From contig NW_019091369.1 of NCBI RefSeq assembly GCF_001949145.1, positions 2,926,570 to 2,990,569 of the forward strand: DNA of 64,000 nucleotides, in the 5' to 3' direction. The position numbers and the translations under genes were made by a program. This stretch comes from Acanthaster planci. Its lineage: Eukaryota > Echinodermata > Asteroidea > Valvatida > Acanthasteridae. Below are positions 1 through 11,194 of this stretch, in pieces. Within the stretch, counting starts at the first letter, position 1; the number at the start of each line of letters is the position of its first letter. The notes beneath the pieces were generated by a model that saw only the letters and a list, made by a program, of their open reading frames with translations, did no database searches and was not told the DNA's origin.

Positions 1-152
1 CGGAAAAAGACGACGAATACGAGGCTGTTACTGACCAAGCCGATAACAGCAAGGGTCAAGTGCATGCTTTCGGCACCAACAGGTCCGATCTCACGAATGA
101 AGAAGGAAGGATGACTGCAGTTAATCATTTGATCCATATTTCATTTGAACAG

Positions 153-335
153 GTGTCGGCACCATCAGTCTGAATCTACTGGGAAAAATAACACACAATG
201 CAGTCTACAACAACGCTGTCCGACACCTTGCACCAGGGCTTTATAGGTACTCAGACACAAATCGCATTTTCCTCGCACTTTGTGTTGTTGCTCTTGGCGT
301 GGTTGTAATTATGTATCGCAATGGTTACAGATGAT
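153..335 (+). CDS. Terminal coding exon of an unrecognised protein with C-terminal membrane segment (partial, left edge)
   Basis: An acceptor-like ...TTTGAACAG ends at 152. The frame beginning with two bases of a split codon then stays open for about 60 codons to TGA at 333-335. The end of the product is strongly hydrophobic (IFLALCVVALGVVVIM) followed by YRNGYR, so it looks like a membrane segment with a short basic end, either tail-anchored or the last pass of a membrane protein. The only upstream donor I can propose is CAG|GTCCGA at 83. It would join bases 1-82 in phase but is weak and implies a 70-base intron. I do not recognise the family. A competing frame from 3 to 173 is also open and encodes an acidic peptide, so the exon call is tentative. 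Confidence 0.35.
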
Positions 336-3300
336 TCCGTGGAAAGAGAACGAGTCTACTTACTCGTTGGCAGATCGAGTCTGTAGGCGTTCTCACCAGC
401 TTCTGTAAACACCAAAACAGTATAGTTTGAAAGGGAGAGGTCACCCTTCGTTTAACCAAGACGCAGTCCAGTCAGGGAATATTGGATTTCCTTCGCCTCA
501 CTTGGCAACGTCTAAGCACAGATGATTCCGTTGCTTACTGGAGAAAATAAGATTGTGCTGCTTGACTTGGCTTTATCTACCAACTCAGGAACTCCAGATC
601 GCTCACGTAATTAATAGCTAACCTGTAACATTTTTCTTAGGGGCAGTAATGGGCCTTCCACTCTGATTGTAATGTCGGGTGATCGGTGAATTACTTCGAT
701 GTAAATACTTGACTCCACCGTGCATAATTATCAGCGGGCAACGAGAACTTATTAGCAACTGTCCATCAAGATTTATAGTTGGCTATTTGGCTGTCGTTGC
801 CTCTAAACCATTCAAAAATCAACAGGACAGTTGAGAAATGAGTACACAGCATCTTTATACTGAAATGTGATGTAGCTTCTTTAAAAAGTCCGATTGCATA
901 AGCTTTGGCTATCAGCTGCAGATCCCTATGCGTATAGCGCAGGTAATTCATCCATATCAACTCACTTCGGTGGTTTGTCGGAGCCAGTCTCTTCCCTCTC
1001 TCTCTGTCGTTCCACAGATGGTGTTGATTCATGTACGAGACTCGTGTCAACGAGATACAACATTTAAATTTATTCCTTTTGCGTGTCATTCGATGAATGC
1101 ACGCCCGAGGAATCCCCTAGAATTATACGTAAATAAAAAACGACTACCCAAGCCCCGGCATATCAATCCGAAAAACCCGTCATATTGTCGCCACTGAAAT
1201 CACGATTTTTAACAACACATTCACTCTTCTTTCGACAGTCCCCCGATAGATTGATGTCCGACGCGTGCTCAAGACCGACTGCATCGGTGAAAGTTTTCCC
1301 TTGTCAGTTTGGTAGAAGTATATGTGGCTTGCTTTTGAAAGCATGCTCCATTATTGCGGTTATCAACGGTTGCTAGGCGCCAAGAAGTTCCGGAAGGATC
1401 TTGGGGCATTATTTCCGATTTGAGTGATGCTGACAACCACTTTGGTGTTAATGAGCCTCGCTAATGATAGCCACCAATAAGCGGTGAGAAGTCTTGACTT
1501 GGTTAGATCATTAAGTCACTCTCATTGCTCCGAGGTGCACATATTGCTGGCAGATTAACGACGTGTCTGGTCATAAAATTTAATGTTTTGGGCAATCTTG
1601 TTTAAATCGCGGTAAAACTCGAACTTTGTTCACAAGTTTGACAAATCACATTGCTGAATTATGAGATCTATAGCGATCTGTCTATAATCCTACACTTTGA
1701 TGGTCAAAACTTTGAAAAACGTCATCAAAGTTGGACAGCCATAATCAAGCAGGGGAAGGCTAATAGTGTTGACGCTCAAAAACAAAATACGCGGCATAGA
1801 ACATCTGTCGGAAAAACAGTCTTGCAACAAATGTCAATTTCCGCTGTCTGTGAAGCCTCGTTGATTGAAAAGATGTTCTTTCATCTCTTCAAGAGATTGC
1901 ATGCCCGCGTGTTGTCACAGTGTAGCAGCTATTTGAGCAATGATTAACAACAACAACCGAAGTGGGTCTTTTTCTTTTACAGGGGAAATACATTGAACAA
2001 AAAAAAAAGCTATAAATGTTCAACGTGCCTTCTGCCCATCCCTTTAATGAAATATGGGCCCGCCCCAACGGAAACATTTTTGTCTCTGTATTACACTCTT
2101 CTGCTCCCTATCAGTAGTCACGCACTTTGATTTGTGAGCGTGTTGCTTTTTAGCCATTAAAAATTATCGTGAAGTTACCTGGAAACCGCAAATCATGGCT
2201 TCGAAAGATCAGTGCTCATGTTGCGTATGCCGTTAAAAGCGCGTGCGCGTACTTGATCGGTAGCCATGGTAACCGAGGCACAATCTTTGATTTCTTTCCT
2301 GATTTATCGACATTATTTCAGACGATGCTGTTGACCAGGTTATAAAACGTACATTTCCCGGGGCCAAAAAACGTATGACCTAAAGGCAATTACCACAGTA
2401 AGCCAAGTGCGCACAAGAAAAACACCTCCAATGCAAACATGACACGCGAGGAAACTGTCTGTAGACTAGGAGTACAAAATTACCCGACACACTCTATCAT
2501 ATTCAACAGACTTATTGCCAATAATATTCTTTATTTCCATAACAGACGTGGATACAAAAATGTGGAAACAAATACAACTAGTGCTATCGTTAAATACACC
2601 AAACAAAAACTACACTGAGTTTTTCAACGGTTAGATTAAGCTAGATTCTCCAAATCTAACCCAAATCCATCCAACATTGGCATGGTTTTGCTTGATTCCA
2701 AATGATTTAGAAAGGTAAATCTCCGGCAATACGGGTTTGATATCCCAATTTTATTACAGAGGACAGAGTATGTCCATGTCATTGGATAGCGATGGGATTG
2801 AGGTGGATTTAGTTCAGTTCGTTGCAAAATTGCCGTTATTATGAAATGTTTGCTCAGTGTAAACGGCTAATCACTAAAGCACAGTTAACCTGACGGAGTC
2901 AGACAAATTTTTCACCCAAAATTTTTATTTCTTCAAGAGAATGTAAAAAGACGACAAAAAAACAAACATCTTTTATTAAAGCCAATGACCTAATTATCTA
3001 GTGAGTTCCTTTTTAAGGCGAATCTATGACAAACATTTTCCTGACGAAAATTATGGTAATGTGGTTGAAATGTAATTGGAATATAGGAATGCACAAACTT
3101 AAACAAAAACTCATTCATACATCCACAATATATTCAAATTTAATTCGGTTTTCATAATTTTTTTTCGACTTTGGTGTTCCCGAGTTGGTCCAGTTTACTA
3201 ACTGAACTAATTATGAAATATAGATAGTTCATACATGTACCATAGTCTGTTTTTCTACTTTGAAAAACTGCAACCTATTAACTGAGTGCCAAAGGAATTA

Positions 3301-4165
3301 CTAACCAAATATTAACCGCGTAAAAAGCGTCATAATACCTCACAAACTGTAAATAGCTAGCAATACATGACATTCCACATTTTGAAAATAAATTGTTCTT
3401 TAATACGTTAAGTTTGACAAACGGCTTATTTCCAAGTGTGTTTTTTTTTGACAGACAGGTAGGATTCACTACTTCATATTCACATGCAAAGAAAATGTGC
3501 ATGCAACAACAAGTAGCAAGTATAACTAGATCCTGGTAGTCATTATTTAGAGGGTAAGCTGTAAGACAACACCAATTCATTAATATGACACTCAATGAAG
3601 AGAATTGGCTAATTGAACCAAGGTGGCGCACCCTTTCCATTGTTCGCTAATTTTCTGTCCCCAAAAATGGAGAACATTTTGCCAATTTTTCTTGGTTCCC
3701 AAGGCTGGATTTGCAAATAATTTCATTGACAGTCACACATTATTTTTTCTGAGAACCAGTGTTTGCTGGTCCTATGAAGTTTACACCTATTCTAAAAACG
3801 TTGAAAGTCACTGAGGGTGGAATGTTTTTCAACTCAATGAAGTTTGCATAACATCCTGTTCGTTTGAGTGAGTAAACTGACTAAGACCATGCTCCAAGGT
3901 CAAGACTGTGCTTTGACATGACACTAGTGTCAAGGAAACATTTGGCAAGTGGCTACAGCCCTTTCCCATGGGTACACATGTCACCTTTAGCCGCAACCAG
4001 TTATTTAGGCCATGGCTCTGTCATTTTGACTACATGACTTTCTTGTACTGTCAAAATTGGTTATGCAAAGAAAATAGTCTTGCACGAAACTGGGCCCCAA
4101 TATAACAGCATAGCCATATATAACTTACATATACCACATGGCCTTATCACAAACCTAGAGTGTAG
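336..4165. other. Gene-poor stretch, no gene recognised
   Basis: AT-rich DNA following the left-edge exon, presumably its 3' UTR and then intergenic. The open frames here (for example - strand 766-1089 and 3278-3640) have no recognisable domain and no splice context. I see no RNA gene or mobile element. Confidence 0.4.
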
Positions 4166-4348
4166 TATTCATGCTCCAATTTCAATGAGTCGCCAGAACT
4201 TGCTGAACACAAGAAACTGCTTGTGAGTTTCTTTGTGTATGGCAAACATCAGCTTTACACCTGGCAGATTGCGCATCAGATGGGCTGGGAAACCGTGTTT
4301 GCTGAGCACATATTTTTAGAACCAAGCAGATCTTATGAAATTGGCTAA
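4166..4348 (+). other. Coding-looking open stretch, unassigned
   Basis: A + strand frame bounded by TAG (4163) and TAA (4346) reads like ordinary protein, for example the stretch YGKHQLYTWQIAHQMGW. It has no clear acceptor. An internal GTGAGT at the codons after KKLL could be a donor in phase 0, which would not fit the next exon at 5008. It may be a decayed exon, a fragment of an old transposon protein, or chance. Confidence 0.18.
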
Positions 4349-4403
4349 TGGTGCAAAGGTTCCAGAAGTGAAGTTCACGTTCAGCATCATATGGAGTGCA
4401 TAT

Positions 4404-4661
4404 GGGTAATTCCATAAATTTGGGTCTCATTATCTTCATGTTCCTGTTACGTCTGACATACGATTTTCGAAGTTTAGAACAATTCTCTCATCTGTATCGG
4501 TGATTAAGTAATGCAAATTTCCGGCCAAACAAACTAACTTGTTTAACTAAATATAGTTAGAAGTCAATTTCAAAGATACTTCCGTGCCAAACTGCACACG
4601 TCAGGTGTAACTGGGACACCAAAAACGTCACTTTTTGGTCCCCATGTTTATACAATGACCC
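4404..4661. mobile_element. Foldback MITE-like element, family 2, copy 1
   Basis: The ends are inverted copies of each other: left GGGTAATTCCATAAATTTGG and right ...CCATGTTTATACAATGACCC. Subterminal parts match the second copy at 42193-42446 in opposite orientation, for example TGTTACGTCTGACATACGAT here against TGTTACGTCTGGCATATGAT on the other strand there. There is no coding capacity, so it is non-autonomous. The flanks are ATAT on both sides, a possible target duplication. Confidence 0.7.
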
Positions 4662-5007
4662 ATATGTCCTCACCGTGAGGTGAACCAGCACTATGAAACA
4701 GGCTTTAAAGTAATAATCCCTTGACACAAGTACAGTAACTACGTGCTTCTACAAATGAAAAGATAAGCTCATTACATGTTTTTAAACTTTAAAATGCCAA
4801 ACCTTGCTTATTTTTATTTGACTCTTCAGGTTTGGATTCTGTAACAAACAGTTTTCCAAAGATTCTGATCAACTTCTTTGTTTTTCTAATGGTTTACCAT
4901 GTCGTGATCCACCTAATAAGGCTATGCACTGGTGATACTACCACGTGGTACCTGAGCAAAAAGCTTTGATATCTAGGCTGTCTGTTGCGGGATGTTTAAA
5001 TTTTCAG

Positions 5008-5748
5008 GAATGCCTCCAGGCTCTCTCCCTCGACCGCGTTGTCAAATGCAGCAAAGTCCTACGTGAGCAAAATCGGCAAAAGGTTAACCAAATCAGCAGG
5101 AATGCCACGTGGGATTTTTCCGGGGGTGCTGAGGTGAGGTATGCGCAGAGGTTTCTGGGGACAATTGGGGGAAGGGAGGATAAAGCTCATATGGTCAGGT
5201 GTGGCATTTGTCCTCTATATTCTGTCAACTCTCACACTACGATCTCTGTAGATGTTAGATCAGTTTAGAGTTGAAAAAAAATTCCATTTCTATTTTCAAT
5301 TGTTTTGCTTTTTCAAGGTTGTGTCATGTGAGTTATCCCTTCAGATGACCTTCCTCAACTGTAGATAACTATTCCCCACATCAGTGAGTTCATGGAAAAA
5401 GGCTTCCATTGGACCTCGGAGGACAAGGACAGCCACAGGTGGAAGAGGAATTTGGCTAACATAAAGATCACATCTAAAGCTTCAGGTAAGTCAGGTTTTC
5501 TGTCTTATGAGGGTTCTATTCATTCAAGAGATGGCCATTTTGAATCCGAAATCCCTTTTATTCACTGATCACTCTGACATGAGATGCAATCTGACTATTT
5601 TGCTAAAACTGTGAGTGATAGCATCCCTTAGTGAAAAAATATTGATATTTGATTAGTCACATGACCTTTTCTCCATATTTTAGAACTATCCATCAGAGTA
5701 CATGGATGGTACTCCGTAATCTGCCAATACTGTTATCATGCACATTAA
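5008..5748 (+). CDS. Unrecognised gene, three last exons (partial)
   Basis: Three exons join in phase with good splice sites. Exon 5008-5133 is preceded by AAATTTTCAG and followed by GTGAGG, with one leading base, 41 codons and two trailing bases. Exon 5385-5485 is preceded by CACATCAG and followed by GTAAGT, with one base, 33 codons and one base. Exon 5684-5748 is preceded by CCATATTTTAG and ends in TAA. The first two exons have typical coding composition, including SYVSKIGKRLTKSAGMPRG and FMEKGFHWTSEDKDSHRW. The last exon (21 codons, ending CQYCYHAH) is less certain and may be alternative or non-coding. The 5' part of the gene was not found. It lies antisense to, and just beyond, the recognised SH3BGRL-like exons. 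I do not recognise the family; a basic first part is followed by a Trp/Glu/Asp-rich part. Confidence 0.45.
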
Positions 5749-5868
5749 GTTTTTAGAAAATTCTTAAAGGGACAGCCTCGCTTTCAATTCAAGATGGCCG
5801 ACTTGTGAATTTGGCCAGTGGATCCAGTGCAGAATGGTAGATGGTGTGCCAACTGCAAACAAGTTTGA

Positions 5869-6073
5869 GTAAATTAATTTTGGAGTTTTGCCCTGCCCGA
5901 CGTGTATTTTAACACTGTATACTCCACGTATGCCACCGAAGGCTTGTGAAAAAACCAACAGCGTACTTGGTTGGGACTCGAACCCATGCCTCCTGCTTAC
6001 TGGTGCAGACGTCCTTAACCACTCGACCACTGAGCTACATGTCGGGCAGGGCTAAACTCCAAAATTAATTTAC
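5869..6073. mobile_element. tRNA-like core inside a 37-bp inverted repeat
   Basis: Bases 5869-5905 and 6037-6073 are reverse complements at 35 of 37 positions; the arm begins GTAAATTAATTTTGGAGTTT. Between them, on the - strand, is a tRNA-like segment (5968-6038) with a box A-like TAGCTCAGTGGTCGAGTGG and box B GGTTCGAGTCC. The 12-base AAGTTTGAGTAA occurs both just before the left arm (5861) and shortly after the right arm (6093). The open frame across it is not a gene. It is best read as a tRNA-derived SINE captured in, or inverted into, a foldback element. Confidence 0.7.
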
Positions 6074-6198
6074 ATCTCAAATTCATCCTTGAAAAGTTTG
6101 AGTAACACAATGAGCTCTATGACGGTTATTTGGATCAGTATTAAGTTCTACTGCCATCTCTGTGCACACAGCTCCCTTTTTAAAAAAACAAAACTTAC

Positions 6199-8288
6199 TC
6201 CAAGGTACGTGTCATCGTTGAACAGCTGTGGAGGCAGGGCATGCTCGTCTCCTATCAGCTCTCTCATCTTATTCTTTCCCTCCTCGTTGGAAGCAATGTC
6301 AATCTTCTCATAGGCAATCTTCTTCGAATCCAGAATCATTTCAATGCGCTGCTGGTTCTTTTTCATCTGCATAAATAGAGATTTTGATTTACCTCTGCTA
6401 ATTTTTTCTTGAGTTTTGAGTCAAGTGACATGCAGCACGTATGCATCATTGAACTTGCGCTAGTGTTTTTGTTACATGAAAAAGCCGTAGGTACAGCTCG
6501 GTAGTTAGTAAAAGGTCATGGGTGATCTCATGATCAATGAAACATCATCCTAGTCACGTTAGACAACTTGACCAATGACCAACTTAGCAGTTGAAACAAC
6601 AGAATTGGACTTTGACAGAGAACTTGTCAATAAAACCAACCAGGCATATCCTTTAGGCTGCATAAATCACCCTTGATTCACATGACCTTGCTTTGTGGCA
6701 ACACTAACTGAATAAAGCTTAAAAATATTATTTCGCGTTCTTGAAATTTGCGAGGAGCCTGTAAAATCACATACATGTACAATGTAATTCACATGATTTT
6801 CTGTATACATGAACCTGCTGACATTTGTACACAGCTAGCTTCCTGACAGCATTTTTACACAAGTGTCAGTACATGGACACAACATGGCAGATTACCAAGT
6901 GATGACATGTCTCAATGAACAAAATACCAAGCAACATGAGCTCAATTGCAGAATACCCCACCACCCTGCACAATCAACCTCATAGCCAGGTACAGGTCAA
7001 AGTGTCACACTCTTCTCAAGGGATTTTCACCTTGTACCCACGTGACCAGTCATTCCAGAGGTCGTTTTTTTAGAGTGGCAGGGTATTCTGCAATAACTCG
7101 GCAACATGTCCAGTAACTTGTTCCATTTTACCAAACACGCGATCAAGACATGACCATGGATCAGTTGTCTCCAAGATTGAATTGTCTTTAGTGGAGAGGA
7201 TCAATAGTTGACTTGTCTGAGCATCGTCGTTTGCTGGAGTATTAAAATGATGACAGAGATGAAGCTTTGATTTATCCATTACATTTGCATGCAACAAGTG
7301 AATCTTTACAAATCTTTACTTAAAAAAAAAACAGCTTCAGTTGGTCCATATCTCTTGAAAATTTACATATGGATGATTTATTTACTAATCAACCTGATGG
7401 TTTTGATGAAATGATAACTACACAGTTTACTTGTCTGTAAAAATAGCAAGACTTTTGGGTCAGCGACCAACCCTTTTTGGCTTGATCATTTTTGGAGGTG
7501 AACGACATCTTGGTTTCCCGCCATGCTAGGATTGGCCAAAATTGCTTCAATTCTAATGACAAATTGTAGCTCAGCTTTCATGTGTGGGAGACAGATAAAC
7601 TACAAGGAAAGGATAGGAGCCGTGATGTGATTGGTGAAGCTGTAATGCTGCAGACAGCAATAAAGATTATGCATGCTGCTTACTTCCTGAACAGTAATCA
7701 CTTCTTTGTGGGAGTAGTGCCTTACTGTTCTGATTTTACTGCTGATTTTTTCATGAATTTCACCATTTTAATGAGACATAAGGTGAATATACCTCCCCAT
7801 CAGATATCTAACTTCACCAAGAAGGCATGTATGGAAGTTTACTGAGCAGATATCTGCAATAGAGGACGTTGATGTCTATGCGAGTTTGTACATTGCTATC
7901 TGAAAGGCCTGTACTATAAACCTTACAGATCTGGAATTATACCATCAGATGTACAAATCCAGCAGTGAATTCTTAATATTCAGATTGGCTTCAAAATCCC
8001 ACAGCGCTACGTCCGCCCCAAAAGTGCTAGAAGGCACACGGGAATGGTAGTTTCCAGACATACATATTGGGCTGGGCCTGGATGGGCGGACGAGGAAGAA
8101 AATGGCTTGCAGACGTGCAGACTTCACAATGCAAGCCTTGATCATGTTGATGTCATGATGGAGGTCATGACAAGCTAGGATTCTGTCACCAGTTCTTTTA
8201 GAGCTCCAAAAGGATAATTATTCCTCGAGCGTAAGCTACTTACGTCAAGGCTGCCAGTGACACTCGAGAAGTAGTACTTGATACCCAT
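6199..8288 (-). CDS. SH3BGRL-like: SH3BGRL-like thioredoxin-fold protein, first two coding exons (partial)
   Basis: Exon 1 coding is 8288 down to 8244, 15 codons reading MGIKYYFSSVTGSLD, then GTAAGT. Exon 2 is 6366 down to 6199, 56 codons entered after TTTATGCAG and followed by GTAAGT. Both are in phase 0, giving MKKNQQRIEMILDSKKI through to HALPPQLFNDDTYLG. The KK-QQ-ILDSKKI block and LPPQ(L/I)FN(D/E) are hallmarks of the SH3-domain-binding glutamic-acid-rich-like family, small cytosolic glutaredoxin-fold proteins without the redox CxxC. Intron 1 is about 1.9 kb. The next expected exon (family consensus DYDAF, then a FLKL-like end) was not found in 1-6198; it may have diverged or lie beyond the left edge. 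The start ATG is preceded by a GC-richer promoter-like stretch with an ETS motif. The protein's molecular role is poorly defined in general. Confidence 0.9.
6367..8243 (-). other. Intron 1 of the SH3BGRL-like gene
   Basis: GTAAGT to TTTATGCAG on the - strand, about 1.9 kb, AT-rich. A 75-codon - strand open frame at 7070-7297 is the only coding-looking piece; it lacks splice context and a recognisable domain, so I leave it as intron. Confidence 0.7.
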
Positions 8289-8354
8289 GGCTGTGGTTGA
8301 TTTTTCAGTTAATAAGGCGTGACAAACAAGAGGCTCGGCCTATGCCACTTTCAA

Positions 8355-8410
8355 CTTGATCCCCGGAAGTAACGCCGCGCCTGGCAATAATGGAGCGCCC
8401 TCTGCTGTTT
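8355..8410 (-). promoter_or_regulatory. Probable promoter of the SH3BGRL-like gene
   Basis: About 75 bp upstream of the - strand start codon is a local GC-rich patch containing CCCGGAAGTAACG (ETS-type core CCGGAAGT at 8363-8370) and GGAGCGCCCTCTGCTG. ETS cores close to the start are common in TATA-less housekeeping promoters. I see no TATA box. Confidence 0.4.
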
Positions 8411-11194
8411 GATTTGTGAGAATGTCCCGGAAGGTGGACAGACATAATACATGTACATGACCTGATTCGATATTTCAGCTGTTGTCGTCATCACCGGAAT
8501 TGTTTTATGATTGACAAGTGACCTGTGGCAGCAAATCTATTGAAAGAGCAGACCTGGAATCTTAAATCCCTGAATTAGATAAGTAACGACCTCTCAACTG
8601 AAATAACTTGGGGAAGACTATATGTCTTTTCTTTTCTTTGTTAATTAGTGGACTAGGACATCCGTCAAGTTTATTTGCTGTGACAAGGACTGCAAGACTG
8701 ACCCATGGCATGATTGGGGGGCAAAACAAGTAAGCAGCGTCCCCAGTAAACATTTGCATTAACTGATTGCACCAGTCACAATTAAGCAGCTGCTCAGAAA
8801 TTTCCTAAACAAAATGGCTCTGTCAATACAAAACAACCTCCCTTCGAGTCCCTTTAAGATACTTAAATGAAAAATGTTTTCACTATGATTGATTACCCCC
8901 CCATCCTCATTTTTTTCGGGGGAGGGGCATTGTCCCCGCCCCCCTCCCGATCCGCCCTTGGGGCTACATGGCATTTTTTTCATATTCGTTTGTATTCAAA
9001 CTGATCCTTATTACTCATGTTTTGAGTATATGTACCAAGTAAAATGAAGAAAAAAATTCCAAAATTCCCGGTTTCAGTAGATGAAATAACAGGAAGATTA
9101 TACCAGAACACGAGTCACATGACGAAACATAACAGTTTTCCACCGGCCCACCCTATCCAACTTACTTTGTTTGGAAAATGCTGTACGCTTTTACATCCCT
9201 CATTGATTGTGAAAGGTCAAGGGTCAGGATTCAGAAATAAATAATTATTTATGCGACTGTTTATTTTTGTGTTTTAATAAAAGTGCTCTCTATATTTGCG
9301 TCACTGAAATTCTGCAAAATTCTGCAATAAACAGATCACTATTTTGCTATATAACAATAATTTGGCGATACTTTTAAATCCTGAAGAACGGTATCTCGAA
9401 AAAGTGAGATGACCTGAACATTAACCTACATGTAAGTCTTTTAAATTTGGCCTTGGAAAACGAATTCGTTGGCAAACGAATGAAAGGTTTACATTGCGTC
9501 ATTTTTGGGCTGAAATATATAAATCTAAAGGACAAGGATAACCCCCTTCTCATAATTCTTTTATGTGATTAAAATCAATTCAATTAATTAACTTTACCAA
9601 AAGATTACATAAAATTATCGACCCAAATAATTGCGATTCCGAATGGATATGTATACATGAAAACAAAACCGAAATTATTGCAGTCGCAATAATCTCAACC
9701 ATCAAGGTATTTTGTTTGACAAAAAAACTGCGAGTTCTATTTTGCATCTATTTCATAGTCACCAGTTAAAACCATTTATGTTTAAATACATATACTTTAT
9801 AAGTTACAAAAGCCAAGCAAAACAATTCTACTTTATTTCATTATAAATCAGCAAATCTATTCATACCCTAAAAATAGCCCAATTTTTTGAAACTAATGAA
9901 CTACGTCTGTACTCCAGCAGATTGGGGTGGCATTATTTTAAAATCTTTGTACTTCTAACACGGGGGCATCGGACTGATTGGTTATACAGAAAGAGAATGA
10001 TCATCTTAAGGCTCGGTTGACCTTTTCAGCTATAAAGTTTTCTAGACTAGGAGGTCCATTTACGAATACGTGTACAGGATTGCTCAAGTCTTCATTTACA
10101 ATTCCTTCTGCAGTATGATAAGATATTGAAATCTTTTTAACTTAAAAATAATTTCATCGCAAAAACAGGCAAATTGTATATCCAGCCAGGCTGATCACAA
10201 TGGCCTTTACTATCGTAAAATAATTATGTTTGCTACACATTGTATTCACAATCATGTTTAAAAATATAACACACACAAACTGACAAAATACGCTGCGTGC
10301 AGTGCTATAAAAATCAACCCATCAGTACAAAACTCCATCCTTGATAAAAAAAAAACGTAACTGAGAAACGTTTTTAAAGCATTTACACATGCTTATTAAA
10401 TGATCAATTTTGATTTTGTGTGAACGAATACATCAAGATTGCCACGTAAAAGCTTGTTGCAAAATTGTTGTTTCTCGCTAAATGATGACTTTTTTCGACG
10501 ATATGAAATTCTTTAGGTACAGTTCGATAAACAATCCATTATAAAGTTTCGAGAGATAAATGACAAATTGCAATGCCTGTACGTGTTTTTTTAAAGCTAA
10601 AGATAGATGCTCGGAAAAGCAAACACATGTTCGAGACATGTACATGTCATCATAAAAGCCGGTCGCAGAGTCATGCACAAAGTATCCATGGCCCCATCCG
10701 ATTTTTAAGACATCGATAATCATTTTTTTTGCCTCTTGAAAATCAAGAAAATTCACTGTGACAAGAACGTCGACTGTGTGCTTTGCATAATACATTTTTG
10801 AAGCATGTTGTACAAGAATTTAGATGTCATATCTTTCACAGATTGTCTTCAGTGATGGTACTTAGCAGTTGCATGGGAGTACAGACCTTTTGAAGAGCGA
10901 GAATGGTGGGGATTTTGATAACTCTCTTGAGGCTTCGTGCACTATACAAAGAAAGTGATATCGAAATACTGTTGAGTGTATCACTCGCCATTCTGGAAAC
11001 CCAGCAGTTCTGTTATGGGGGGAAAATAATCGCAGCAGATCTACTCATCCAGCGGGTGTCCTTTCTTTGAGTATGGCTGGAAATGCCAGCTACTGCCAGC
11101 CAGTTGTATGAACAACATGGCAACAATAAACTAGTTCCCCTGACGTCCGGTTTTTAGGTTTTTTCTCCTTTTTTTTTACTGGAGTTAAGCCATT
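8411..11194. other. Intergenic stretch, no gene recognised
   Basis: AT-rich DNA between the SH3BGRL-like promoter and the 3' end of receptor A. A 105-codon - strand frame at 10478-10795 begins with ATG and reads fairly protein-like (IIDVLKIGWGHGYFVHDSA) but has no recognisable domain. It lies 400 bp downstream of A on the same strand and could be 3' UTR. The C/G run at 8920-8960 is low complexity. Confidence 0.4.

Noticed and set aside
3278-3350. YYDAF on the - strand as the third SH3BGRL-like exon
   Set aside because: It recalls the family's DYDAF, but the following residues do not match and no acceptor gives the required phase 0.
5764-6030. 88-codon - strand open frame
   Set aside because: Runs through the tRNA-like core and one arm of the inverted repeat; typical spurious translation of a SINE.
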